Source: Brachycybe producta (Eukaryota; Arthropoda; Diplopoda; Playtdesmida; Andrognathidae). Taken from it: DNA of 64,000 bases. The position numbers and the translations under genes are program-made. Shown here piece after piece: positions 1 through 10,669 of the stretch (the first letter of the stretch is position 1; each line of letters opens with the position of its first letter). The notes beneath the pieces were generated by a model, which was not told the DNA's origin, made no database searches, and worked only from the letters and a program-made list of their open reading frames with translations. The DNA is taken from contig JAUPFP010000034.1 in assembly GCA_036925085.1 (NCBI GenBank), forward strand, positions 558,001 to 622,000, given 5' to 3'.

Positions 1-112
1 ACAAACGCCAAACTGAATAAGCGCCAAATGGAAGAAACGCCAAACTGAATAAAAGCCAAAAATTTGGCGGTTATTCAGTTTGGCGTTTGTTCAATTTGGC
101 GCTTATTCAGTC
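1..112. repeat. Inverted-repeat element, GCGCCAAA/TTTGGCGC family
   Basis: The window opens inside a palindrome: ACGCCAAACTGAATAA units face TTATTCAGTTTGGCG units around a centre at about 60. A diverged relative with the same words lies at 2627-2745, and a remnant at 40790-40870. The left end is cut by the window. Confidence 0.65.
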
Positions 113-116
113 GCCC

Positions 117-1345
117 CCCTTGTACACATATGAGTTACATGAATTCAAATTAAATGTGTTTAGGTGAATTATACGGAATCCAGTTAAGGACATGAACACC
201 AAATAAAAATTGATTTTAATTATTAATATTTCAAATTGAAATACTAAATCAATATTTTGTCAATAGTTTATATATTATATTTAAGTATTAACTCAATATT
301 TTGAGATTAATGTAGTTTCTGATTGCGCCCTATACATGTATATAAAATGTCCAAAGATAACTTTACGAAATTTACGGTTAAACTTTTTGTTTGTTCACTT
401 TGTGCATTAGTGATGAAATGTGGAATGGTTACAAACACAATTTCACTACTCCCCCCCCCCCCCCAAAAAAAACCATCCACTCCACATTCCCTCATCTTGT
501 TTAATTATAGAAAAGAGTGGTGGCGATTGTAAATTAAACCGTGATGGAGGCAAACTTTGTGTGTTTTCAGATTATACAGACAGTGAACGTTTAATAGATT
601 TATGATGTTGTAATTTAGTTTGAAATTTTGCTAGCCAGAGGTCTATTTAGTTCGATTTTTGAAAAGGTCGTTAGAACGGTCCAGAAAATCTATCGTCACA
701 TGACTAGGTTAGATTTATAAGTCAACAGCCATAGATAATCGATTTGTATTCTTTGCCAGCTCAGAATAACTGGTTGGATTATTTAAATGAGACTGAGCTA
801 ATATGTTTACACTTGAGTTTACATTCGAGTTAAATGTGTTTAGTTAACGTATATGGAGTCCTGTTAAGGACATGAACAAGATAAAATTTAACGTTATTAA
901 TTAATAACTGAACAAAAATTGAAATGCTAAGTCAATATTTTGTTTCACTAAAAACACTGAAAAACAAACTGAATATAATGTATTTAAATATTGACTCAGT
1001 ATGTAGAGATATTAAATGAATAAATTGATTTCGACATATTGTTTCTTTGTCCTTAACAACTAGTACACATACATGATAATTTAAATGCAATTAAATACTA
1101 AACGTGTTCTACAGAGCCCTGTGAAGGACAAACAAACAATATGTCGAATTCAATTTATTCAGTTAATAATCTGAAAATATCGAGTTAATGCTTAAATATA
1201 ATCATATAAACTGATTTAGTATTTCAATTTAAAATATTACTAATAATGTCAATTTTTATTTGGTTCATGTCCTTAACTGGATTCCGTATCATTCATCTAA
1301 ACATATTTAATTTGAATTCATTTAACTCATGTGTGTACAAGGTAT
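117..1345. repeat. Cluster of ACCTTGTACACA-terminal inverted-repeat elements
   Basis: Three copies (about 119-305, 805-1060, 1060-1342) share GTACACACATGAGTTAAATG at the ends, with TGAATTCAAATTAAATGTG, ACGGAATCCAGTTAAGGACA and CTACAGAGCCCTGTGAAGGA inside. The first two are in opposite orientation to the third. Further single copies are at 5368-5668 and 38645-38900. No clear target duplication. Confidence 0.65.
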
Positions 1346-1466
1346 AACAGTGTTCTCCATAGAACATGTTTAATAGATTAATATTTAAGTAAGTGTAGGT
1401 GTAGACAAGGTGTGTATTATAACAAACTAGTGGGGTAACCCGTCATAAATGACGGGAGCAAAATTC

Positions 1467-1609
1467 ACAGGCAATTGTGCCCAGCATTAGAATTTCTTTT
1501 TCTCCGCCCTTTTATGACGTCAGACCAAGTAACAAACCCAATTAGAAATTGATGACGTTCATAAAAGGGCTGAGCAAAAGAAATTCTAATGCTGGGCACA
1601 ATTGCCTGT
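1467..1609. mobile_element. ACAGGCA-terminal miniature element (short subfamily)
   Basis: Ends are ACAGGCAATTGTGCCCAGCA and its complement, enclosing CCGCCCTTTTATGACGTCAG and the return arm. It contains TGACGTCA at 1515-1522. It belongs with the longer copies at 4460, 15999, 45260, 48872, 49104 and 61664. The flanks GCAAAATTC and GATAAACTG do not match. Confidence 0.65.
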
Positions 1610-2626
1610 GATAAACTGTAGTTTAATTTTGCTACTATTATCCCCTCCTTCCTTTTTTACTCCTTTTATTTCAATTTCAGTCACCCCCTCCCCCCTTTTT
1701 TCTCCCTCCCCGTTTTTCTCCCCCCCCCCCCTTCTGCACTTTCCAACCTTTTCCCCCTCTCCAATTTAATATCATGGGGTTATTAGATGGGGAGTGTGCA
1801 ACATATAGTTGACTTTGAGAAAAAAAGCGGTTCATTTATTCATTTAAATTTAAATTTATATAAATTCCGGCGTGCATCAAGGTTTTTGTCCTTGTTTGTA
1901 CAGCGTTAATCACACAGACACACACACAGAGACCTGGCTTAATAAATATATATATATATATATATATATAAAATAATATTTTGTGGTTTATTTTGAGTTG
2001 ACAAGTATAACTCGAAATTATTTGGTAACATTTTTTGCCAAAGTTTGTCAATTTTATTTTTGTTGAGTAGAAAACTAGACACTCAATATTGCAAGCTTAA
2101 AAACAGAGAAGACTGCAAAAATGATATTGATCCATCGAAGGTCAATGCAATTTGGCACTTTCCAATAGAATAGTACTGATGTTCAATTTTGATGCGCTTT
2201 TTTTTCTTCTCATAATGTCTCTCTTTTGCAAGTTGACTATTAGGACTAACTCTTTGGTTCCTCTTTTTCCCTTTACGAATTATCTATAATAAAATTTATG
2301 AATTGCGAAGAAAGTATGACATAAGCCATGATATTATGTGCTCTCTGTATGGCTGTGTGTGTGTGTGCGTGCGTGTATGAAACGGGTTCGTGTGTTATAA
2401 ACATTTTCTGTGTTCGTGTCGTCTGTGTTTGCTCTTATGTGTTGTACTCTATGTACGTGTTTGCTTGAGGCGACTCATTAAAAGCTGGTTTTAAAGTGTA
2501 AATGTAACTAACTCTGGTTATTCTGTCTTCCATGAATAAAATGATGAGAAACTTGAAAATGTTTTTTTTTTAGAAACTAGAAGGTAAGCTCCAATCACTG
2601 AAGACATTTTTCATTCTAATTGAAAA

Positions 2627-2745
2627 ATCGCCCAACTGAATAAACGCTACAAATGTGGCAGTTGTTCAATTTGATGTTTTTTGTTTTTCATTTTGGCACT
2701 TTGTTTAGTTTGACGTTTGTTCAATTTGGCGCTAGTTAGGTCAGT
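2627..2745. repeat. Second GCGCCAAA-family inverted repeat
   Basis: AATCGCCCAACTGAATAAACG and GTTTGTTCAATTTGGCGC face each other, with the same vocabulary as the element at the window start but heavily diverged. Confidence 0.5.
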
Positions 2746-2983
2746 GCCAATCTTTGCACTATATTTTGTGTGACTCCAAAAAGGTAGCACACATAAAAAA
2801 ATAGCCAATTCTTTATATAATTCTAAATTGAATAAATTGTTTTAAATAAAAGATGGTTTTTAATATTCTTAAATCAATTTAAATTAATCTATTCTTGAAT
2901 CAACTATTAATGTATTTTGTGTATGCACTCTTATGTGTGCTTTATCGATGTTCGATTGTTAAGCTCGGATTTGAATGCAATAT

Positions 2984-3253
2984 CAAGCAATTGTTTCTCA
3001 ATCTGTGGCCCAAGAAGAGCCAATTGTGAAGTAAAAATTCCGTTTAGATCAACCAACATTTATGGGTTTTTTTTCAATGGAAAAAACACTGATTAGAGGT
3101 TAGAACTCTCTAGTTGACAACTGATAGTAACCAGACATCGAGCTTCTAACCTACCTTTTTTGATTAGAATAAACATAATTGCAGTTGCTCTAATGACGAT
3201 GATGGTTACTTCACAATTGGCCCTTGGGCCACAAATTGAGAAACACTTGCTTG
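2984..3253. mobile_element. hAT-like miniature element, TTTCTCAATYTGTGGCCC termini
   Basis: The 28-bp ends (2984 CAAGCAATTGTTTCTCAATC and the complement ending at 3253) differ at few positions. Relatives occupy about 39110-39370 and 52130-52380. The TTCTCAA...GTGG terminus resembles hAT elements, but no 8-bp duplication is seen here. Confidence 0.65.
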
Positions 3254-3326
3254 AAATTACATACAAATTCGGTCCCTAGTGATTGTGTTTGCATTGAATG
3301 TTTCTGTTTTGTGTGTGTGTGTGTAT

Positions 3327-3470
3327 GGGCCTTGGCACACAGGCGACTTTTAAAAGACTTTTCGATGACAAATTGAAGTCGAATGTCGCTGGACTGTCGT
3401 CGCAATTAATTTTCTATGGAAAGACGTCAACCGTAGTACACAGTTAAAAGCCGTCTGTGTGCCAAGTCCC
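3327..3470. mobile_element. 144-bp miniature element with TAT target duplication
   Basis: GGGCCTTGGCACACAGGCG faces GCCGTCTGTGTGCCAAGTCCC; the termini match at about 17 of 20. TAT occurs at 3324-3326 and again at 3471-3473. The three-base duplication and GGGCC start suggest PIF/Harbinger affinity. Confidence 0.6.
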
Positions 3471-3982
3471 TATATACTGTATGTGTATGTTCGTGAGGTT
3501 TTTTTTTTTTCTCTCCCTCTTCTGAAGCTGTTCCAAAATCTTGGAATTATTATCGTCATAGTTGATGTGATGTTTATGCCTTGATAAGTTGATAGTAAGC
3601 CATGTGAAGTGTAAACCAAACACTCTCTCTCTTTCACTTTATTATTATAAGGTCAGAACTCAGCTGGACACCAATTTCACGTTTCATTGATAATTTATTC
3701 GTGCGTGCCAGACAGAAAAGCACTCTAATTTTCAATCGTCAATGTGAGAACAACAAAAACACACACACATACTCATTGCAGAGATGTGTTGAAAATATTT
3801 GTGATTTTTTTTTTCTTCTTCTTCTTCTTCAAAAAAAGGTGTTTTGTGTCCGAATGTCCAGCTAAATGATTGTATGTAGACAATATTATGATAAAGAATG
3901 AATATGGGTGTATCTTAAATTATTTGTTGGTTTTTATTACACCAAACCACCAGCCGAAATTGTCATTCTATTCACATTATTT

Positions 3983-3985
<3 letters not shown>

Positions 3986-4068
<83 letters not shown>
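3986..4068 (+). repeat. (CT)n microsatellite
   Basis: About 41 uninterrupted CT units. It produces open Ser/Leu frames that are not genes. Confidence 0.95.
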
Positions 4069-4071
<3 letters not shown>

Positions 4072-4228
4072 GTATGTGTGTACGTGTATGTGTGATTGTG
4101 TGTCTATATATATATAATTTCTCTTTTCTTTTTGTATTTGAAATTAAATTAGTGTCGGAAATTGAAATGGCAATATGACATTATTTCACACACACATATA
4201 TAGAGCACACAAGTATATAGCTCTATAT

Positions 4229-4755
4229 CAGGGGTGGCCAGCTACACTACCTTTGGAAGCCACATTTCAGGAAGGAATATTTGAAAGAGCCATTTATTTA
4301 TCTTTGATAACAAAACAAACAATGAGAAACTGAAAAAATCAGTTCCATTTTTTAAAGTTTACCCACATATCTTCCTTCCCCTTCCCCCTTCCTTTCAGCC
4401 TAATTCAGTCTCTCGCAGATGCCCCCCCCCCCTCGGACGCCTTGAACCAATCAGATGGAACAGGCAATTAAAAATTGTGACGAACACAAGTTGGCTCCGC
4501 CCTTTTTATGACGAACGCAACTACTAATTGGTTAGTTATGTAGTTTAATGTCACATGCTCTCCTCCCTTTTCAACGTCGAACCAGATAACAAACCAATTA
4601 GAAGTTGCCGGTCGTCAGAAAAAGGGCGGAGACAACTTGTGTTCGTCCCGATTTCTAATTGCCTGTATCAGACGGAATGTTCAGCACACATGATTCATTT
4701 GCATGCATAAGAGCCGCATCACTCGCCTGCAAGAGCCGCGCTATGGCCACCCCTG
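4229..4755. mobile_element. hAT-type element with nested insertion
   Basis: Ends are CAGGGGTGGCCAGC and GCTATGGCCACCCCTG, flanked by the perfect 8-bp duplication CTCTATAT (4221-4228 and 4756-4763). A 207-bp ACAGGCA element sits inside at 4460-4666. No transposase frame. Confidence 0.85.
4460..4666. mobile_element. ACAGGCA-terminal element nested in the hAT element
   Basis: ACAGGCAATTA...CTAATTGCCTGT ends with flanks ATCAGATGGA (4450-4459) and ATCAGACGGA (4667-4676), a 10-bp duplication with one mismatch. It carries the family's paired GGCTCCGCCCTTTTTATGAC arms. Confidence 0.8.
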
Positions 4756-5367
4756 CTCTATATCATACATTGTAAAAACACAAACGTGAAGACAATAAGT
4801 ATCTATTTGACAATTTTGGCATATTGCTTTCACGTTGTCTCTCACTCTCTACGAGAAAACAAAAATGTCAAAAAATGTGTTTTCTTTTTCGAAACAAATA
4901 GATATTACACCATAATACATTAGTAAACTGATAATGATTTTTTTTTAAAAAAACACAACGACTTTAGTTGAGTTTTAATCTCTTAATAATAGCTGATAGC
5001 AATTCTGATGAAAATAGTCAATTTTTATTTTGAAACAACGAAGACATAAATGTTAGAATGTCAAAGAATTTGAAAACATTGTTCGGTAAGCAATTTTATT
5101 AACAATAATTAAACATATTAAATTTACTTTTTTTTTTTTCTTCACTGCTTTTGAAAATGACACATAAAAGAAACTGACAGAAAGTAATTATATACTTGTA
5201 TTATAGTTTCTTATTATTTTTTGGTATCTTATTATTTCAGTTTGTAACTAAATACGGTTTAAATACAAATATTTATAAAGGTAAATGAAAGCGGACGGAG
5301 ATATTGCCCCCCTTTATGCAGGCAATCACTACTAACATTTCCTGAACTGTACTAATTTATACCTAAT

Positions 5368-5668
5368 ACCTAGTACACACCTGATACTTTAAATGCATTT
5401 AAATAATGTGTTCTACAGAGCCCTGTGAAGGGCAAACAAACAATATGTCGTCGAATTCAATTTATTCAGTTAATAATCTGAAAATATTGAGTTAATACTT
5501 AAATAATAATATATAAACAACGATTGACAAAATATTGATTTAATATTTCAATTTAAAATAATAATAAAGTCAATTTTTATTTGGTGTTCGTGTTCTTAAC
5601 TGGATTCCGTATAATTCACCTAAACACATTTAATTTGAATTCAGTAAAACTCATGTGGTGTACAAGGT
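5368..5668. repeat. ACCTAGTACACAC-terminal inverted-repeat element
   Basis: A near-complete single copy of the 117-1345 family: ACCTAGTACACACCTGA at the left, TGTGGTGTACAAGGT at the right, with CCCTGTGAAGGGCAAACAAA inside. Confidence 0.6.
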
Positions 5669-5991
5669 TATACAATTAACCTATACTAGAAAATGAACTG
5701 TGGTTATTTTTTCAACTGCAGTTCATTTTACAGTCACAAACTGCTTTTAATTCTTTCTACTTATTGTCTACATTTTTCTTTTAATTTTTTGATTGTCTTT
5801 ATGACAGGTATATGTAATTTTCATTGTAACATTAGGTAATTTTTGATTGTTATTGATCCTATTCATCTTTTAGTGTAGTAATATATATTGGTGTATGAAA
5901 CACAAGTGTCACCAGGATGTTTCACTTAAGGGTTGAGCGGATATGAAAAAGAAAAGTCTGTGCGCTTTTTTTATCTACTTCTCTTTATATA

Positions 5992-6666
5992 CAGTGTGTC
6001 TCAAAATTAAAAGTATACACACTATGGTTGTTAATAACTGCCTTGTTTATTGTCTTAAATTTAATTTCATAATTTTAGAATTAAGTGTAAATGTTACAAT
6101 AAGGCTCAGCTGTAACAGCATTACCTGTTTTTTTAGGTTTAAATGAACCATTTATCTCAAGTTTTCTAAATGTCGTCTATTCTCATCAAGGCATTGCTGT
6201 CAGCGGTGGAGAACTCATCTGCAAACATCAATTAACATATTTCTTGCAATTGTGCGACAATTCTCTACGATTTCTTGTCATATTTGTATAAACAGGAAGA
6301 AATCGAAGAGAATTGTTGCATAACTGCATAAAAATACCGTTAATTGATGTTTGCAGATCAGATTCTCGCAAGTTACCATTTTCAGCAATGCAATTGGGCG
6401 ACATTTTTGACTTCATTTTTAAGTCCATTTTTGACTCCATTTTTGTCTTCATTTTTGTCTTCAATTTTAACTCCATTTTTGACTTCATTTTTGACTCCAT
6501 TTTTAACTTCATTGAAACATAAAACATGGAATGCTGTTTTATATAATCTTTATTGTTGTAACATTTACTCTTGATTATAAAATTATTAAATTAAATTTAA
6601 AAAAAGCAAATAAAACATGACATTTATTAACAACCAAAGTGTGTCGACAATTTTAGAGACACTCAG
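5992..6666. mobile_element. Mariner-like non-autonomous element, TA target duplication
   Basis: Ends are CAGTGTGTCTCAAAATTA and its complement TAATTTTAGAGACACTCAG-like, with TA on both sides (5990-5991, 6667-6668). Similarity of the two ends extends about 50 bp (GGTTGTTAATAAC words). The inside holds a second inverted repeat (TCTGCAAACATCAATTAA near 6220 and 6340) and the 12-mer tract at 6408-6513. Confidence 0.7.
6408..6513 (+). repeat. 12-bp tandem repeat, TTTTTGACTTCA-like
   Basis: About nine units of ATTTTTGACTYC with small variants. The minus strand reads as a Lys-Met repeat, which explains the 99-residue open frame there. Confidence 0.85.
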
Positions 6667-7425
6667 TATATTATATTAGACTATTAGAAATAGAAAATGA
6701 CTGGTTCTTGGACTTTTTTTTTTGATAAATGAATCCAATACCATTGGAAGTCTGATGACAGGAAGTTAAAAGACATTCCTTTAGGTGACAAATGTTTTTT
6801 TTTCTTCTTCTTCTTCTTTGCACAAAGAATGATTTTCTGAAAATATAAGTTTCTAAATGTTTTTTTTTTCTTTCTCTCTGTGTGAACGCAATTGAAGCGC
6901 GAAAAAAGCTTTGATTATTTCTGCTTAAATGAAGACATTTTGGATCTTCTGTTTTTTTTTGGGTGGAAGTTAGTTGTTATTTTGTTGTTTGTTGCTTTTA
7001 TTCAAACATCTCTACGATGCCCTCTCTCTCTCTCTCTCTCTCTCTGTATATATATATGTAATGAAATGAGTTTTTGTCTATTCTCAATGGAGTTTTTTTT
7101 TTCCTCTTCTACTTTATCTTATTCTTATATTATATTTGTATGTTTTAATTGTAATCAACTGACTGGCGTCTTCTTTTAATGGAGCACTTAATGTAGTTAT
7201 TTTGTCCCCCCCCCCTTACTCACACTAATTCTTTTCTATCCAAAATGTTGTGAGTCTGTTTACATTGTCACACTTTTTTGTTGTTGTTATCTGTATATTT
7301 CTACTTTTTCTTCTGGAACAGAGAATCTTTTAGATAGAACAAACTATATATCCGTTATTTCTTCTTCTAAGTCTACCCGTTGGTAGACAAACTTTAGGTT
7401 GTTGTAATATGTTTTCTATTGCATT

Positions 7426-7459
<34 letters not shown>
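7426..7459 (+). repeat. (TCA)n microsatellite
   Basis: Eleven TCA units. Confidence 0.95.
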
Positions 7460-8194
7460 GTCTTGAAGCCTAATTGTCTATTGAATGTCTCCAGTGTATC
7501 TGTCAATAAACAATGTCTTTGTTTACTATGTGTTTATATATCGTCTTGAGAATGAGGGTAGGAGGAGGAGAAAGAGGGAGAGAGGGAGAAATGAAACACA
7601 CTTAAAGTAGGTGTGTTCACATTATGTTTTTGACCGTCTTGATGGCAAAACTTACTACCTAATATATATTACTATATATATTTAAAACTAATGTATGGGT
7701 TTCACTCTCCTCATTGTCTTAAAAAGGGTTGGAGGTTTTTTTCTTTTCGATTTTCTTCTTCTTTCTTGACTCTTCCTCTTATTTTGCACAAAGGAAATTA
7801 ATCATCTGGTTGTTTGTTTACATTAGTTCTATTGAATTGCTTGCAAGTTTAATTAAATTGTAATGGAAAATCGTGGTATATAGTTTCTGTGTTGTTGTTG
7901 TTGTTTTGTTTTTTCGTGTATTTGTTCTCTTTTCTTTCTAAAAGTTGAACTAAGTTGTGTGGTGACAATTTAAATCCATGAGTAAACTCATTTAAAGTCT
8001 TTTTGGTAGGTTGTATACGGTATAGTATGTCTCACAACCGACGTTAAAAGTCTAAATTATGTTATTAAAGCCAAAACTTTTTATACATATAAAATTTCAA
8101 AAATGTGCAGTTTTCAGTTTATATACGCAAATAAAAAAAAATAAACTCCTCCAAAAATGTGAAATTTGCAAGATATTTGTTCGATGCAAATAAA

Positions 8195-8523
8195 CAGGGC
8201 CAACGAGGGGGGGGGGGGGGAAGCCGAGACAAATTCCCGGGGCCCCGGGTCTTGATTTTTTTTTTACAAATTACTGTAGTAATAGTAAATTATAAGTAAA
8301 TTATAATAGTAAATTTCAAAATCACAATTAATCAAATTGTATATATACAATTTGATTATTTGTGATTTTGTTTCATATTTCTTTAATCTTTTTGTCGCTA
8401 ATTGTAATATGTAGTAATACTAGTAATAACAGTGTTTATAGGTCCGGGCTCCAAATCAAAATTGACTGCACACTTTGTTTATTGTTTTTTTCCTGGGGCC
8501 CGAGCCCGCTATCGACGGCCCTG
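8195..8523. mobile_element. hAT-type miniature element, CAGGGCC termini
   Basis: CAGGGCCAACG...CGACGGCCCTG with the perfect 8-bp duplication CAAATAAA at 8187-8194 and 8524-8531. A G homopolymer and CCCGGGGCCCCGGG lie near the left end, with the GGGGCCCGAGCCC counterpart near the right. Confidence 0.85.
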
Positions 8524-8714
8524 CAAATAAAAAATGTAGTAGTAATGTAGTAGTATAAAAATGTATATTGTGTAATAAAAGCATAGTTAGTTAAATTGTT
8601 TTGAAGCAATTGATAGCTACAATCAAACTATTGGATTTCATTATTTGAATTGGATTGAATCAAATCCAAATTTTTATTGGTACATTTCAAACCAAAAATA
8701 TAATTTCCGTTCAT

Positions 8715-8885
8715 ATATCAGGTAAATGAACCAAGAATGACAATGGAACGTCAGAGAAACGAACCAAGAATGTTAATGGAAAGTCTGGCAAATGAAGTAA
8801 TAATCATAATGTAAAGTCAGGGAAATAAGCCAAAAAATGGTCTTAGAAAGTCAGGGACATGATAATTGAAAGTCAGCGAAATGTT
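8715..8885 (+). repeat. Degenerate ~40-bp tandem repeat before PGAP6 exon a
   Basis: Four to five units of AAATGAACCAAGAATGNNAATGGAAAGTCAGG with drift, ending about 90 bp before the first PGAP6 exon. Confidence 0.65.
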
Positions 8886-8974
8886 TTCTTTTATTCAGAT
8901 TGCAATATGATTGCTTAAGTTATGCAATTGGTTTTCATTTTCTATTTTTTTTTTGGTGCTATTTGTGTTTTTAG

Positions 8975-9179
8975 ATATCTACAGCATGGCAGTTATCCAG
9001 TAGTGAGTCCAGACAATGCTACTTATCCGGATCGGTTCTACTTAGGTCGAACATCTCTGCTCCAATTGAGCATGTACAGTGACGCGACACCCAATAGTAT
9101 AAAAGTATCAACGCCAGAACCGGGAGATTGGTTTGTCGCAGCGTTTCTTCCAGAGAAAAGTGATCGAATTGAACAAAAG
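8975..9179 (+). CDS. PGAP6: PGAP6 exon a (first exon visible)
   Basis: The acceptor follows a T-rich tract ending TTTTTAG, and the donor is AAAAG|GTACAC. The first base completes a codon begun in a missing upstream exon. The peptide includes YLQHGSYPVV and PGDWFVAAFLP and ends IEQK, matching the conserved GDWFVAA-LP block of the N-terminal luminal region in vertebrate PGAP6. Confidence 0.88.
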
Positions 9180-9844
9180 GTACACACACTCACTATTTAT
9201 TATTAGAAATACTACAATTGACAAATTGCTTTATTTGATCTTTAAATTTGTCCTACGTCTCTCGAACTCGTGATTATTCCGTATTTCAAGGCGAAAATGA
9301 AGATAAAATTGAAAGTGTTTTAGAAACTATAAGAGTAGCTCTATCTTTTAAGGGTATTTTCATGTTGATATCTTTTTTTAAAAAAAAGAAGCTTTTTATG
9401 TGAATTATTGTGAAAGACATCAACATAAAATACTCTTAAGTGATTGAAATATACCGTTCTAGTATCTAAAACACTTTTTAGTTTTTCTCAATTTTGCTTT
9501 CGAGAGACAGAATAGTCTGAGTTCGGAAGTCAACTGTTTATGACCCATATTTTTTTTTCCAAATTTGTGATTTGCAAGTTGTAATTGTTTTACTATAGTA
9601 CATACTACATTATGTATAGGCCTACATATAGGTCTATGTTTATTGTTTAATTTTGCATTGTTTGCAAATGAAATAAATGCCCACAAGAAGAGAAAAATAC
9701 ACAATATGGAACAAATGAACAGGAATATAGATTCATTTTATTTGTAAATTGATTTCCATTTCTTCAATGTCTTCATATAGAATTGCATGATACAAATAGG
9801 ACTAATTACTATTATAATTGGTTTGTAAAACACTAGAAAGCTCG

Positions 9845-9912
<68 letters not shown>

Positions 9913-10630
9913 ATACTACTACTACTACTACCATTAATACTATTACTACTATTAATACTAATACTAATACTACTACTACTATTAATACTACTACTAATAC
10001 TATTAATACTACTACTGCTACTACTATTAATACTGCTACTACTACTGCTACTACTATTAATACTGCTACTACTACTACTACTACTATTAATACTGCTACT
10101 ACTACTACTACTACTACTACTGCTACTACTACTACTGCTACTACTAATACTACTACTGCTACTACTACTACTGCTACTACTAATACTACTATCATTACTA
10201 CTACTACTGCTACTACTAATACTACTATCATTGCTACTACTACTGCTACTACTAATACTACTATTAATACTACTAATGCTAATACTACTACTACTAATAA
10301 TATTAATACTACTACTATTAATACTACTGCTACTGCTACTACTACTACTGCTGCTACTACTACTACTGCTGCTACTACTACTACTGCTACTACTACTGCT
10401 ACTACTACTACTACTACTGCTACTACTACTACTACTGCTACTACTACTACTGCTACTACTACTACTGCTACTACTACTACTGCTACTACTACTACTGCTG
10501 CTACTACTACTACTACTGCTACTACTACTACTGCTACTACTACTACTGCTACTACTAATACTACTATCATTACTACTGCTACTACTAATACTACTATCAT
10601 TACTACTACTACTACTAATACTACTATCAT

Positions 10631-10669
<39 letters not shown>

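Larger units (their letters stand above)
1..8974. other. Gene-free left flank
   Basis: Apart from the repeats listed there is nothing with coding character. The stretches 1620-2620, 6700-7420 and 7460-8190 are AT-rich with poly(T), TA and C runs only. The missing first exon(s) of PGAP6 could in principle be here but were not recognised on either strand. Confidence 0.6.

Noticed and set aside
6228-6527. 99-codon minus-strand frame rich in Lys and Met
   Set aside because: Produced by a 12-bp tandem repeat inside a mariner-like element; no homology or splice context.
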